From NCBI RefSeq assembly GCF_002075885.1, contig NZ_MDET01000007.1:62216-126215 (forward strand): 64,000 nt of DNA, in the 5' to 3' direction. This document shows positions 1-8,663 of this stretch, piece after piece (positions within the stretch are counted from its first letter, which is position 1; the number at the start of each line of letters is the position of its first letter). The notes under the pieces are model-generated. The model saw only the letters and a list, made by a program, of their open reading frames with translations. It did no database searches and had not been told where the DNA came from. Source of the stretch: Manganibacter manganicus. GTDB lineage: Bacteria; Pseudomonadota; Alphaproteobacteria; Rhizobiales; Rhizobiaceae. The translations under genes and the position numbers were made by a program.

Positions 1-99
1 ATCAGCGGGGTTTCCCTCGACGATGTGCTGGCGGAACTGGAGCGCCGCACCGAGCGCTCAGGGCTTGCCGAAAAGGCTTCGCGCCAACGGACGGATTGA
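1..99 (+). CDS. hisE: Phosphoribosyl-ATP pyrophosphatase, C-terminal end (partial)
   Basis: The window opens inside a gene. Frame 1 reads 32 codons to a TGA, ending in an ELERRT...SGLAEKAS tail. This tail is characteristic of HisE, the second enzyme of histidine biosynthesis, which hydrolyses phosphoribosyl-ATP to phosphoribosyl-AMP. Only the C-terminal third or less is present, so no catalytic residue can be checked. In Rhizobiales hisE is commonly followed by coaA, as here (34 bp to the next start), and that context supports the call. The family assignment rests on the tail motif and synteny only. Confidence 0.75.
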   Translation: MSGVSLDDVLAELERRTERSGLAEKASRQRTD

Positions 100-133
100 G
101 CCGGTGCCGGGTCGGGCACGGGCAGGAGACGCG

Positions 134-1093
134 ATGGACCAACTCGCCCCCACCGAGAAATATTCTCCCTATCTGTTCTTTCCCGCCGCCGAATGGGCAA
201 AATTCCGCGCCGACACACCGCTGACGCTCACCGAGGACGAGGTGCGGCGCCTGCGTTCGCTGAACGACCCTGTCGACCTCGAGGAGGTCAAACGCATCTA
301 TCTGTCGATGTCGCGGCTTTTATCGGCGCATGTCGAGGCCAGCCAGCTTCTGTTCCGGCAGCGCAGGGCCTTCTTCAATGTCACGGAGGTCGCCAAGACA
401 CCATTCATCATCGGTATCGCCGGCTCGGTCGCCGTCGGCAAATCGACCACCGCGCGCGTGTTGAAGGAACTTCTGGCGCGCTGGCCGTCGAGCCCGAAGG
501 TCGATCTGGTGACGACTGACGGCTTCCTTTTGCCCAACGAGATCCTACGCCGCGAAAACCTCATGGACCGCAAGGGTTTTCCCGAAAGCTATGATGTCGG
601 GGCGCTGCTGCGCTTCCTCTCCGGCATCAAGTCCGGCCAGCGCGACGTCCGCGCGCCGCTTTATTCACATCTGACCTATGACGTCATGCCTGGCCAGTTC
701 GTCACCGTGGACCGGCCCGATATCCTGATCTTCGAGGGTATCAACGTATTGCAGCCGGGCAAACTGCCCAAGGACGGCAAGATCGTGCCGTTCCTCTCGG
801 ATTTTTTCGATTTCTCGATCTATATCGATGCTGACGAGAAACGTATCCGCGACTGGTACACCGCCCGCTTCATGCGCCTGCGGGAAACTGCTTTCCGCAA
901 TCCCGAATCCTTCTTCCACCGCTATTCGCAATTGTCCGAAAGTGCGGCGCGCGCGATCGCCGAAGGGCTGTGGACCAATATCAATTTGAAGAATTTGCGC
1001 GACAACATCGTGCCGACGCGTGCCCGCGCCGATCTTATCCTGCGCAAGGGCGCTAATCATCTGGTCGAGGAAGTGGCGCTGCGCAAGCTGTAG
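134..1093 (+). CDS. coaA: Pantothenate kinase type I
   Basis: CoaA phosphorylates pantothenate with ATP, the first and regulated step of coenzyme A synthesis in the cytosol. The 319-residue product matches the bacterial type I length (about 316). A P-loop GSVAVGKST lies near residue 100, followed by [10 protein letters not shown] and by the family stretch RKGFPESYD. An open frame continues upstream to position 23, but the ATG at 134 is chosen because it has an AGGAG ribosome binding site (in ggcaggagacgcg) and gives the usual N-terminus ([16 protein letters not shown]). It lies directly after hisE and is probably co-transcribed with it. It converges on alkB with a 6-bp gap. Confidence 0.95.
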   Translation: MDQLAPTEKYSPYLFFPAAEWAKFRADTPLTLTEDEVRRLRSLNDPVDLEEVKRIYLSMSRLLSAHVEASQLLFRQRRAFFNVTEVAKTPFIIGIAGSVAVGKSTTARVLKELLARWPSSPKVDLVTTDGFLLPNEILRRENLMDRKGFPESYDVGALLRFLSGIKSGQRDVRAPLYSHLTYDVMPGQFVTVDRPDILIFEGINVLQPGKLPKDGKIVPFLSDFFDFSIYIDADEKRIRDWYTARFMRLRETAFRNPESFFHRYSQLSESAARAIAEGLWTNINLKNLRDNIVPTRARADLILRKGANHLVEEVALRKL

Positions 1094-1099
1094 CGCCAT

Positions 1100-1717
1100 T
1101 TATGGCATGGTCACGCGCCTCAGCGTCAGATTGATGCGCCCGCCCTTTTTCAGCAGCGTTGAGGTGTCCGGATAGATGCGATCGACGCCATGATAGGCGA
1201 GGCGCCCGGCGCAGCCCAGCACGATCACGTCGCCGCTTGTCAGGCGCAATGAAACCGTCTTGCCCTTGCGCTCGGGCGTTCCGACGCGAAACAGACAGTC
1301 GTCGCCGAGCGAGATCGAGACAACGGGTGCGGCGAATTCCTTCTCGTCACGGTCCTGATGCAGGCCCATTTTCGCGATATCCGTATAGAAATTGACCAGA
1401 CATGCCTGCGGCGGATGTGCGTAATCCGCCACATCCGCCAGAGCTCCAGCAGCGCATCCGGAATGGGGGGCCCACGGTGCACCCGTTATGGGGTGGGTCG
1501 GCTGGTAGCGATAGCCGTTTTCCTTGTCCGTCACCCAGCCAAGGCTGCCGCAATTGGTCATGCGCACGCTCATCGGTTTGCCGCTGCGCGGCATGGTCGG
1601 CACATAAAGCGGTGCAGCCTCGACCACGGCTCGGATGATCTCGACCAGTGCTGCCTGCGCATGCGCGTCGAGATAATCGGGGAGATGGCGTACGCCTTCG
1701 GGCAAAGTCTCTGTCAT
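1100..1717 (-). CDS. alkB: AlkB-type 2-oxoglutarate/Fe(II) dioxygenase, DNA alkylation repair
   Basis: The 205-residue protein has the AlkB layout. N-terminal substrate-binding segments (RMTNCGSLGWVTD, GYRYQPTHP) are followed by the iron site HQDRDE, the distal ligand in LAYHGVDRIYP and a C-terminal NLTLRR that carries the 2-oxoglutarate-binding arginines. Family members oxidatively remove methyl groups from 1-methyladenine and 3-methylcytosine in DNA or RNA. All three metal ligands of the HxD...H triad appear intact. It lies downstream of prfC on the same strand (72-bp gap) and convergent to coaA. No ada-like regulator is nearby. Confidence 0.92.
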   Translation of the reverse strand: MTETLPEGVRHLPDYLDAHAQAALVEIIRAVVEAAPLYVPTMPRSGKPMSVRMTNCGSLGWVTDKENGYRYQPTHPITGAPWAPHSGCAAGALADVADYAHPPQACLVNFYTDIAKMGLHQDRDEKEFAAPVVSISLGDDCLFRVGTPERKGKTVSLRLTSGDVIVLGCAGRLAYHGVDRIYPDTSTLLKKGGRINLTLRRVTMP

Positions 1718-1789
1718 GGCCGTGTCCTGTCCGACAGGTACAATGCATGAGCGAAGAACTGCGACGACCCGAAAGCCACCTCTACCGGT

Positions 1790-3376
1790 TTATGCGCCAC
1801 GCACCTGATAATCCTTCACCGCCGAAAAGCGGATCGCTTTCCAGCGCTCGGCCTCGTAGTTCAGCGAGAATTCGTGCTGAGCCAGAAACACCGGGTCGTC
1901 GTCGAGATCGCGGGCGATATCGCCGCGATGCACCTCGACGAAACGTGAAAGGTCCGCTTTGTCGTCGGCATCGATCCAGCGGCAGACGGAAAAGCGGGCA
2001 ATCTCGAAATCCACCGGCAGCGAATATTCGATCTTCAGGCGCTCTTTCAGCACATCGATTTGCAGCGCCCCGACCACGCCGACAATGGCTGGCGAACCAT
2101 CCTCCGGCTGGAAGAGTTGCACGACGCCTTCTTCGGCCATCTGCTGCAGCGCTTCCTTGAGCTTCTTGGCTTTCATGGCGTCGCCAAGGCGAACACGCCG
2201 CAAAATTTCCGGCGCGAAATTGGGTACGCCCCGAAACAGGATTTCCTCGCCCTCGGTCAGTGTGTCGCCGATCCTCAGCGTGCCGTGATTGGGAATCCCG
2301 ACCACGTCACCGGCATAGGCTTCGTCGGCGGTGATGCGTGAGCGGGCGAAGAAGAATTGCGGTGCTGACAGCGACATCGGCTTGCCGGTGCGCACCAGCT
2401 TGGCCTTCATGCCGCGCTGGAGGATGCCGGAGCAGACGCGCACGAACGCGATGCGGTCGCGGTGGTTGGGATCCATATTGGCCTGGATCTTGAAGACGAA
2501 GGAGGTCATCTTCTCCTCCGTCGCTTCCACTTTGCGGATGTCGGCCTCTTGCGCGCGCGGTGCCGGGCCGTAGGCGCCCAGCGCCTCGATCAGATCACGT
2601 ACGCCGAAATTGCGCAGCGCCGAGCCGAAATAAACCGGTGTCAGGTGTCCCTGCCGGAAGGCATCGAGGTCGAAAGGCCGACAGGCCTCGCGCGCGAGTT
2701 CCAGTTCCTCGATGAAGGCGGGGCGGTCATTCTCGGGCAGGAGACCGGCGGCACGATTGGAATCCGGCCCGTGGACGGGCGTGCGCTCCTTCTCCGCATC
2801 ACCACGCCGCACAGCATTTTCGGCCAGATGATAGGTGCCGGCAAAGGTCTTGCCCTGGCCTATCGGCCATGTGACCGGTGCGGTGTCGAGGGCCAGTTTC
2901 TGCTCGATCTCGTCGAGAATTTCGAACGTGTCGCGGGCCTCGCGGTCCATCTTGTTGACAAAAGTGACGATCGGGATGTCACGCAGGCGGCATACCTCGA
3001 ACAGCTTCAGCGTGCGCGGTTCGATACCCTTGGCGGCGTCGATGACCATTACGGCGGCATCCACCGCAGAGAGCGTGCGATAGGTATCGTCGGCGAAGTC
3101 TTCGTGACCAGGCGTGTCGAGCAGGTTGAAGACATTGTCGCCATATTCGAACGTCATCACCGATGTGACGACCGAAATGCCGCGCTCGCGCTCGATCTTC
3201 ATCCAGTCCGAGCGGGTCTGGATACGGTCCTTCTTGGCTTTCACCTCGCCGGCAAGCTGGATGGCGCCGCCAAACAGCAGCAGTTTCTCCGTCAGTGTCG
3301 TCTTGCCGGCGTCCGGGTGCGCGATGATCGCGAAAGTGCGGCGGCGCGCGACCGCTTGGTTGATGGTTTCGGCCAT
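1790..3376 (-). CDS. prfC: Peptide chain release factor 3
   Basis: The product is a translational GTPase of 528 residues that recycles RF1/RF2 from the ribosome after termination. Visible motifs are G1 AHPDAGKTTLTE near residue 19, switch I region RGISVVTSVM, G3 DTPGHEDF and G4 NKMDRE. These are followed by the RF3-specific domains, with conserved blocks such as FVFKIQANMDPNHRDRIAFVRVCSG. The frame is open up to 3460, but the ATG at 3376 (MAETINQAVARRRTFAIIAHPDAGK) gives the standard RF3 N-terminus, and the extra 28 codons have no family likeness. It is divergent from the oxidoreductase gene at 3516. Confidence 0.95.
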   Translation of the reverse strand: MAETINQAVARRRTFAIIAHPDAGKTTLTEKLLLFGGAIQLAGEVKAKKDRIQTRSDWMKIERERGISVVTSVMTFEYGDNVFNLLDTPGHEDFADDTYRTLSAVDAAVMVIDAAKGIEPRTLKLFEVCRLRDIPIVTFVNKMDREARDTFEILDEIEQKLALDTAPVTWPIGQGKTFAGTYHLAENAVRRGDAEKERTPVHGPDSNRAAGLLPENDRPAFIEELELAREACRPFDLDAFRQGHLTPVYFGSALRNFGVRDLIEALGAYGPAPRAQEADIRKVEATEEKMTSFVFKIQANMDPNHRDRIAFVRVCSGILQRGMKAKLVRTGKPMSLSAPQFFFARSRITADEAYAGDVVGIPNHGTLRIGDTLTEGEEILFRGVPNFAPEILRRVRLGDAMKAKKLKEALQQMAEEGVVQLFQPEDGSPAIVGVVGALQIDVLKERLKIEYSLPVDFEIARFSVCRWIDADDKADLSRFVEVHRGDIARDLDDDPVFLAQHEFSLNYEAERWKAIRFSAVKDYQVRGA

Positions 3377-3515
3377 GTCAGGATTTCCGTTGGATGCGCC
3401 GGCTTCTACCAGCGGTTTTGTGGCGTGTCGAACGGAAACGGCATGTGGACGCTGGCCCATTGGCCATGCGGGCGGCCGAATGCCATAAAGGCTGCTGTTT
3501 CATGCGGGAGTCATC

Positions 3516-4583
3516 ATGGGCGTTGCCAAAAAAATCGTCGTTGTCGGCTCCGGCATAATCGGCGCGTCAATCGCGTGGCATCTGGCCAAGGCCGGCGCGG
3601 CTGTGACGGTGATTTCCGAAAGTGCGGTCGGCGGCACGGCCACGCCCTGTTCCTTTGCCTGGATCAATGCGAGCTGGGGCAACCCTGAAGCCTATGTGCA
3701 GTTGCGCATGCGTTCCATGACAGAGTGGTCGCGTCTGGCAACGGAAGTGCCCGGCCTGCCGCTAGCCTGGTGCGGCGGTCTTTGCTTCGACATGCCGCAA
3801 GCCGAACTGGAAACCTACGCCGCGCAGCACAATTCCTGGGGTTATGGGATTCGCGAGGTCAATGCGGCCGAGGCGGCGCGCATTGAACCCAATCTCACCG
3901 AGCCGCCGGCCTTCGCTTTACACGTGGCGACGGAAGGGGCGGCAGAGCCGGTTGCCTTGGCAAAGGCACTTCTCGCCGATGCCGCCCGGCATGGTGCCAA
4001 GATTATTGCCGGCAACGTTGAGGCGCTCAAGCTGGCGAATGACAAGATAGTGGGTGTGGAGACGGCAGCGGGGCCGCTTCTGGCTGATGAGGTGGTGATT
4101 GCCGCCGGTGCGGGCGCTCCGGCGTTGCTGGCCACGGCCGGGGTCGAATTGCCGCTGGAAACGCCGCCCGGTCTCGTCGTGCATTCGCGGCCGCATGCAC
4201 CTTTGCTGAACGGCATCGTGCTTTCGGAGCCGCTGCATATGCGCCAGACAGCGGCAGGCCGCGTCATTGCGGGAACCGACTTTGGCGGCACCGATCCGGG
4301 GTTCGAGCCCGAAGAGACAGCGCGGCGGGTATTTTCCCAGCTCAAGGCCTTGCTGCGCAATGCCGATCAACTCGAACTTGATTTTTTCACGGTCGGCTAC
4401 CGCCCGACACCCATTGACGGGTTTCCGGCTATCGGGCGTGCGGTCGGCCTTGACGGACTTTATGTCGCCGTCATGCATTCGGGCGTGACGCTGGCGCCGG
4501 CCATCGGCCTGTTTGCCGCGCGCGAAATACTGGAGGGCGAGCGCGATGCCCTGCTCACACCTTACGGACTGGACAGATTTTAG
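3516..4583 (+). CDS. FAD-dependent oxidoreductase, D-amino-acid oxidase (DAO) family
   Basis: The 355-residue flavoprotein has an N-terminal dinucleotide-binding motif VVGSGIIGASIAWHLAKAG (residues 8-26). Its C-terminal TVGYRPTPIDGFPAIGR...GLYVAVMHSGVTLAPAIG is the DAO-fold FAD and product-site signature. The size and closing motif resemble glycine/sarcosine oxidase-like soluble DAO proteins that deaminate or demethylate small amino acids. The true substrate cannot be told from sequence. The ATG is preceded by a cgggag ribosome binding site. The gene stands alone, divergent from prfC and convergent with the DUF6356 gene, so context gives no substrate hint. Confidence 0.85.
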   Translation: MGVAKKIVVVGSGIIGASIAWHLAKAGAAVTVISESAVGGTATPCSFAWINASWGNPEAYVQLRMRSMTEWSRLATEVPGLPLAWCGGLCFDMPQAELETYAAQHNSWGYGIREVNAAEAARIEPNLTEPPAFALHVATEGAAEPVALAKALLADAARHGAKIIAGNVEALKLANDKIVGVETAAGPLLADEVVIAAGAGAPALLATAGVELPLETPPGLVVHSRPHAPLLNGIVLSEPLHMRQTAAGRVIAGTDFGGTDPGFEPEETARRVFSQLKALLRNADQLELDFFTVGYRPTPIDGFPAIGRAVGLDGLYVAVMHSGVTLAPAIGLFAAREILEGERDALLTPYGLDRF

Positions 4584-4603
4584 GAATAGTCGCCTGACTA
4601 TTC
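4584..4603. terminator. Perfect 8-bp inverted repeat between convergent genes
   Basis: The arms GAATAGTC and GACTATTC enclose GCCT immediately after the oxidoreductase stop codon. The repeat overlaps the stop codon of the convergent DUF6356 gene. The position suggests a bidirectional transcription end. There is no T-tract, so intrinsic termination is uncertain. Confidence 0.4.
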
Positions 4604-4831
4604 GGCGGGCACAGGCTGCCGACCGCGATTATGGGTCCGCTCATAAAGTTCGCGCACGATGCGGCTCGCCGTCGTTTCGAACATGAACGGCAGGACAGCG
4701 TGGACAAGGGCGGCAAGTGCCGCAGCGAGCAGCCGCGAGGAGAACCATGCAGCAAAGGCCATGTGACCGAAATAGGTTTCACCGACCTTTGCCGGATGTT
4801 CGGTGAAAAGTCGCGCCAGCGGTGCAGCCAT
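4598..4831 (-). CDS. Small DUF6356-type membrane protein
   Basis: The 77-residue protein contains LFTEHPAKVGETYFGHMAFAAWF followed by a hydrophobic segment (LLAAALAALVHAVLPFMF) and a basic tail. The HP..VGE.Y..H..FA pattern and the single LV HA LPF helix match the short alphaproteobacterial proteins grouped as DUF6356, whose function is unknown. It is probably inserted in the inner membrane through one or two helices. The gene is divergent from the Lrp regulator at 4940, so it could be a target of that regulator, but this is inference only. Confidence 0.7.
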   Translation of the reverse strand: MAAPLARLFTEHPAKVGETYFGHMAFAAWFSSRLLAAALAALVHAVLPFMFETTASRIVRELYERTHNRGRQPVPAE

Positions 4832-4939
4832 GATGATGTCGTCCTCGAAAGAGCTATGGCCGCATCATGACGCAGCCAGATGGGTGAATAATCCCAATTT
4901 GTCCTTGATAAGTGCTGTCCTTTGGGACATCCGTCTCAT

Positions 4940-5410
4940 ATGAATGCGGAAATCGACGCGATTGATCGAAGATTGCTGGCGGAACTGCAGCGTGACGGCA
5001 CCTTGTCCGTCGACCAGCTTTCCGAGCGCGTCTCGCTGTCGCGCAATGCCTGCTGGCGTCGGGTCAAGCGGCTGGAAGAGACCGGCGTCATCACCGGCCG
5101 CGTGGCGCTGGTCGATGCCGAGACGGTCGGGCTTGGCCTGTCTGTGTTCATCCTCGTGCGCACCTCCAACCACGATCCGCAATGGCTGGCGCGGTTCCGC
5201 GAGGCCGTTACCGGCTTTGCCGAGATCATCGGCGCGTATCGTATGTCGGGTGACCTCGATTACGTGCTGCGCGCCCGCGTCTCTGATGTGAAGGCCTATG
5301 ACCGGCTGTATCAGCGGCTGATTGCCAAGGTGCCATTGTCGGATGTTTCTGCTTCCTTCGTCATGGAGGAGATCAAGGAAACGACCGTGGTGCCGGTCGA
5401 ATTGCGCTGA
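4940..5410 (+). CDS. Lrp/AsnC family transcriptional regulator
   Basis: The 156-residue regulator has an N-terminal winged HTH (IDRRLLAELQRDGTLSVDQLSERVSLS...VKRLEETGVITG) and a C-terminal ligand-sensing RAM domain (EIIGAYRMSGDLDYVLRARV...). Such proteins form octamers that bind amino acids and control amino-acid metabolism or transport genes. An alternative ATG lies six codons upstream at 4922. The internal ATG is chosen because it starts right before the conserved IDAIDRRLL helix. A short inverted repeat TGTCC-TTTG-GGACA at 4916-4929 lies just upstream in the divergent promoter region and is a plausible autoregulatory site. Confidence 0.9.
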   Translation: MNAEIDAIDRRLLAELQRDGTLSVDQLSERVSLSRNACWRRVKRLEETGVITGRVALVDAETVGLGLSVFILVRTSNHDPQWLARFREAVTGFAEIIGAYRMSGDLDYVLRARVSDVKAYDRLYQRLIAKVPLSDVSASFVMEEIKETTVVPVELR

Positions 5411-5469
5411 CTGAGCTTTCACTCGCGTATCGTTGATATGAATATTCCGCCCATATCGGCGCTTGCCGG

Positions 5470-5498
5470 TTGACGCGGGGCGACACCTGTCCGATAGG
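5470..5498 (+). promoter_or_regulatory. Sigma-70-type promoter of dut
   Basis: TTGACG at 5470-5475 and GATAGG at 5493-5498 are separated by exactly 17 bp. The predicted transcription start falls at about 5505, only one or two bases before the dut ATG at 5507. The message may therefore be leaderless. No Shine-Dalgarno sequence is visible before that ATG. Confidence 0.55.
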
Positions 5499-5506
5499 CT
5501 CGCGCC

Positions 5507-5989
5507 ATGTTGAAATCATCTTCCCCCTCCGTCATCGGTCCCGCCGTCGGTTTCGTGCGCCTGCCGCATGCCGCTGATCTGCCGCTTCCTGCCTATGAAA
5601 GCGCCGGTGCCGCCGGCCTCGACCTGCGCGCTGCCGTTCCTGAAGACCGACAGTTGCTGATCCTGCCAGGCCGCCGCGCTCTGGTACCTACCGGGCTGGT
5701 CATTGAAATTCCCGAGGGTATGGAGGGGCAGATCCGGCCGCGTTCAGGGCTGGCGTTCAAGCATGGCATCACCTGCCTCAATACACCGGGCACCATCGAC
5801 AGCGATTATCGCGGCGAGGTGCAGGTACTGCTGGTCAATCTCGGCGACGAGGATTTCGCCGTCACACGCGGCATGCGCATCGCCCAGATCGTTTTCGCAC
5901 CGGTCGTGCAGGTCGGCATCGAAGAGCGCGGCCTGGCCGGCTCTACCGCGCGCGGGAATGGCGGCTTCGGCTCCACCGGCACAGCCTGA
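5507..5989 (+). CDS. dut: Deoxyuridine 5'-triphosphate nucleotidohydrolase
   Basis: dUTPase hydrolyses dUTP to dUMP and pyrophosphate, which keeps uracil out of DNA and feeds dTMP synthesis. The 160-residue protein shows the five motifs of the trimeric family. These include [12 protein letters not shown] (motif 1), [10 protein letters not shown] (2), [17 protein letters not shown] (3), [13 protein letters not shown] (4) and the C-terminal arm [10 protein letters not shown] (5). Its stop codon shares one base with the start of the following HAD gene, so the two are translationally coupled. In many Rhizobiales dut sits next to coaBC; here its downstream partner is a phosphatase instead. Confidence 0.95.
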   Translation: MLKSSSPSVIGPAVGFVRLPHAADLPLPAYESAGAAGLDLRAAVPEDRQLLILPGRRALVPTGLVIEIPEGMEGQIRPRSGLAFKHGITCLNTPGTIDSDYRGEVQVLLVNLGDEDFAVTRGMRIAQIVFAPVVQVGIEERGLAGSTARGNGGFGSTGTA

Positions 5990-6645
5990 TGACCTGGCCA
6001 AAGCTCGTTATCTTCGATTGCGACGGCGTTCTGGTGGACACCGAAGGGCTTGCCAACCGCCGCCTTTCGCAATGGCTGACCGAGGCCGGCTACGCGGCAA
6101 GCTACGAGCACTGCCGCAAGCATTTCTCCGGCCGCAGCATGGCTTCGGTGCAAGCGGAACTGGCGGAGGCGGGGCTTGAACTCGGCTATGACCTGCCAAC
6201 CCGCTGGTATGGCGAACTGGACAGCCTGTTTGCGGAGGGCGTCGAGGCTGTGCCGCATGTGCATGAATTCATCGACGCTGTGCGCACGGCCGGCATCACC
6301 TATTGCGTGGCCTCGTCCGCACGCATTTCCAAGATGAACATCACGCTTGGCAAGACCGGCCTCTTGCCGCTGTTCGAGCATGCCATGTTCAGCGCCACCA
6401 TGGTTGCACGGGCCAAGCCCTTTCCGGACATATTCCTGCATGCGGCGCAAGTCATGGGCTTTGAGCCCGCCGATTGCATCGTCATCGAAGACAGCGTCGC
6501 CGGAACCAAAGCCGGCATAGCTGCCGGCATGCGGGTTTTCTCCTATTGTGGCGATCCGCACGCGGAACGTGAGGGGCTTGCCAGTGCCGGCGGTATCCTC
6601 TTCGAGGACATGCGCGCTCTGGCGGATATTGTCCCTATTCGTTGA
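5989..6645 (+). CDS. HAD-superfamily phosphatase (beta-phosphoglucomutase/phosphoglycolate phosphatase-like)
   Basis: The 218-residue protein carries the HAD motifs FDCDGVLVDTE (motif I, nucleophile Asp and acid/base Asp), SSARISKMNITL (motif II Ser), the motif III Lys in ARAKPFPDIFLHAA and IEDSVAGTKAGIAAG (motif IV). A helical cap between motifs I and II makes it subclass I. Members dephosphorylate small sugar phosphates or nucleotides. The one-base TGATG overlap with dut suggests co-expression and, as an inference, a nucleotide or metabolite-repair role. The substrate is not identifiable from sequence. Confidence 0.88.
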   Translation: MTWPKLVIFDCDGVLVDTEGLANRRLSQWLTEAGYAASYEHCRKHFSGRSMASVQAELAEAGLELGYDLPTRWYGELDSLFAEGVEAVPHVHEFIDAVRTAGITYCVASSARISKMNITLGKTGLLPLFEHAMFSATMVARAKPFPDIFLHAAQVMGFEPADCIVIEDSVAGTKAGIAAGMRVFSYCGDPHAEREGLASAGGILFEDMRALADIVPIR

Positions 6646-6653
6646 GATGTTTT

Positions 6654-6687
6654 CAGTGCGCGGCGGTGCGTCAGGAGCCGCGCACTG
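6654..6687 (+). terminator. Strong stem-loop downstream of the dut-HAD operon
   Basis: The arms CAGTGCGCGGC (6654-6664) and GCCGCGCACTG (6677-6687) form a perfect 11-bp GC-rich stem with a 12-base loop, nine bases after the HAD stop codon. No T-tract follows, so it could act as a terminator with Rho or as an mRNA 3'-end stabiliser. Confidence 0.5.
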
Positions 6688-6765
6688 AGCCAATGGCATT
6701 CGTTTGCCCGCCGCCAGACGGCGCTGTAGGATTGCGCCAATCTTCTACAAAAAGGACGGCGTTCC

Positions 6766-7569
6766 ATGGACAAGGGCAAGATTTTCCGTGACCTGCATGC
6801 CTCGACCTTCGTCATTCCCAACCCTTGGGATGTCGGCACGGCGAAGCTTCTGGCCTCATTCGGCTTCAAGGCGTTGGCGACGACCAGTGCCGGCTTTGCC
6901 TTCTCGCGTGGCCTTGCCGACGGCGCGGTCAATTTCGAGATGATGATCGCGCATTGCCGGGAATTGGTGACCGCAACCCATCTGCCGGTTGCGGCCGATC
7001 TCGAAAAGGGCAAGGGCGACAGTTCCGAACAGGCCGCCGAGACCATTTTTGCCGCCGAGGCAGCCGGCCTCGCCGGCTGTTCTATCGAGGATTTCTCCGG
7101 CGACGACGATAAGCCGATTTATGATTTCTCTCATGCGGTCGAGCGGGTGACGGCGGCGGTTGAGGCGGCGCGTTCGCTCAAGCGCGATTTCGTCTTTACC
7201 GCGCGTGCTGAAAACTTCCTGCATGGCCGGACCGATATCGATGACACGATCAAGCGGTTGCAAGCCTTTGAGAAAGCCGGCGCTGACGTGCTCTATGCGC
7301 CCGGCATCACCGATATAGGCATGGTGCGCACCATCTGTTCGGCGGTGACACGACCGGTCAATGTGCTGGCGGTTCCGGATTTCACCGTGAGCGCCCTGGC
7401 CGAGGCCGGTGTAAAGCGCATCTCGCTCGGCTCCAAACTGGCGAATTATGCGTTTGGCGCACTGGAAAAGGCGTCGCGGGAGATCATCGCGGAGGGTAGT
7501 TTTGCGTTCAGCCGTGATGCCATGGCCTATGGCCGCTTGCAGTCGATGTTTGCAAAGCCCGCCAAATGA
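6766..7569 (+). CDS. Isocitrate lyase/phosphoenolpyruvate mutase superfamily protein
   Basis: The 267-residue TIM-barrel protein belongs to the ICL/PEPM superfamily. Its markers are TTSAGFAFSRG, DLEKGKGDSSEQ, AGCSIEDFSGDDDKPIYDF and FVFTARAENFLHGRTDID...RLQAFEKAGADVLYAPGI. Members make or break C-C or P-C bonds next to carboxylates (methylisocitrate lyase, oxaloacetate hydrolase, phosphonopyruvate enzymes). The short length argues against isocitrate lyase itself. A ribosome binding site (aaaaaggac) precedes the ATG. The stop overlaps the next start by four bases (ATGA), so it is coupled to the hydroxyproline dehydratase gene. The reaction cannot be assigned. Confidence 0.82.
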   Translation: MDKGKIFRDLHASTFVIPNPWDVGTAKLLASFGFKALATTSAGFAFSRGLADGAVNFEMMIAHCRELVTATHLPVAADLEKGKGDSSEQAAETIFAAEAAGLAGCSIEDFSGDDDKPIYDFSHAVERVTAAVEAARSLKRDFVFTARAENFLHGRTDIDDTIKRLQAFEKAGADVLYAPGITDIGMVRTICSAVTRPVNVLAVPDFTVSALAEAGVKRISLGSKLANYAFGALEKASREIIAEGSFAFSRDAMAYGRLQSMFAKPAK

Positions 7570-8573
7570 CCGCACCTCTGACCGTCATCGACATGCACAC
7601 CGGCGGCGAGCCGCTCAGGATTGTCACTGGTGGTTATCCCCAGCTTCCCGAGGGCCTTACGATCCTGGAAAAGCGCGCTTATGTGCGGGACCATCTGGAT
7701 CATCTGCGCCGGCTTCTGATCTTCGAGCCGCGTGGCCATTATGACATGTATGGCGCGCTTTTGGTCGAACCCAACCTGCCGGGTGCCGACCTCGCCGTGC
7801 TGTTCATGCACAATGAAGGCTATTCGACCATGTGCGGTCACGCTGTCATCGCGCTGGGCCGCTATGCGGTGGACGTGGGGATTGTCGAGCGCCGGGAGCC
7901 GGTCACGACTGTCAATATCGAATGTCCTTGCGGCCTGGTCGTCGCTTCGGTCGAGATCAAAGACGGGAAGGCTGGTGCTGTCTCCTTCGAGAGTGTGCCG
8001 GCCTTTCTGTTCGCGCGCGACGAAACGATTGTCCTGCCCGGCCACGGCAATATCGCCTTCGACATTGCCTATGGTGGCGCGTTCTATGCGCTGGCCGATT
8101 GCCGGCAGTTCGGGCTGGAATTCGGCAAGAGCCGCACGCGAGATTTCATTGACGCGGCAACGGCGCTGACCGAAAAGCTCAAGGCGGAATTCCCGCTTGC
8201 CCACCCGGAGCACGCGGACCTTGCCTTTCTCTACGGCACGATCCTGAGCGATGGCGCCGACACCTTTTCGGTTGAGCCGACAAGAAATGTCTGCGTCTTT
8301 GCCGAAGCCGAGGTGGACCGCTCGCCGACCGGTTCGGGTGTGACGGCGCGGCTTGCGGCGATGCATGCCAAAAGCGAGATCGACATTGGCCAGACACGGA
8401 TTTTCGAAAGCATCGCCGGTTCGCGCTTCACCGGCGCGGTAGCACGCACTGCTACGGTCGGCTCACATGCGGCGATCGTTGCCCGCGTTAGTGGCCGCGC
8501 GTTCTACAGCGGCAAGACGGAATTCATCATCGAGCCGGATGACGAACTCGGCAAGGGTTTTCTGCTGCGCTGA
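7566..8573 (+). CDS. Proline racemase family, probable trans-3-hydroxy-L-proline dehydratase
   Basis: The 335-residue protein has the proline racemase fold signature MDMHTGGEP near the N-terminus and the first catalytic cysteine in STMCGHAVIALGRYAVDVG. At the second catalytic position, where racemases have a Cys in a D-x-CGTG context, this protein reads DRSPTGSGVTARLA with no Cys. In the characterised family, loss of the second Cys (Thr or Ser instead) distinguishes trans-3-hydroxy-L-proline dehydratases from true racemases, so dehydration to pyrroline-2-carboxylate is the best guess. It is coupled by a 4-bp overlap to the PEP-mutase-like gene. No pyrroline reductase or uptake genes are next to it. 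Confidence 0.8.
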   Translation: MTAPLTVIDMHTGGEPLRIVTGGYPQLPEGLTILEKRAYVRDHLDHLRRLLIFEPRGHYDMYGALLVEPNLPGADLAVLFMHNEGYSTMCGHAVIALGRYAVDVGIVERREPVTTVNIECPCGLVVASVEIKDGKAGAVSFESVPAFLFARDETIVLPGHGNIAFDIAYGGAFYALADCRQFGLEFGKSRTRDFIDAATALTEKLKAEFPLAHPEHADLAFLYGTILSDGADTFSVEPTRNVCVFAEAEVDRSPTGSGVTARLAAMHAKSEIDIGQTRIFESIAGSRFTGAVARTATVGSHAAIVARVSGRAFYSGKTEFIIEPDDELGKGFLLR

Positions 8574-8663
8574 AGACCGGCCAGCCCGGCGTTTGCAAAA
8601 CCCGCCCCCTATGGGCTACATCGCCAGCGGCCATCCGGCCGAACAGGCTGCTCGGAGATTTTG

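Noticed and set aside
2462..3688. 408-codon plus-strand frame opposite prfC
   Set aside because: Antisense shadow of an essential translation factor gene.
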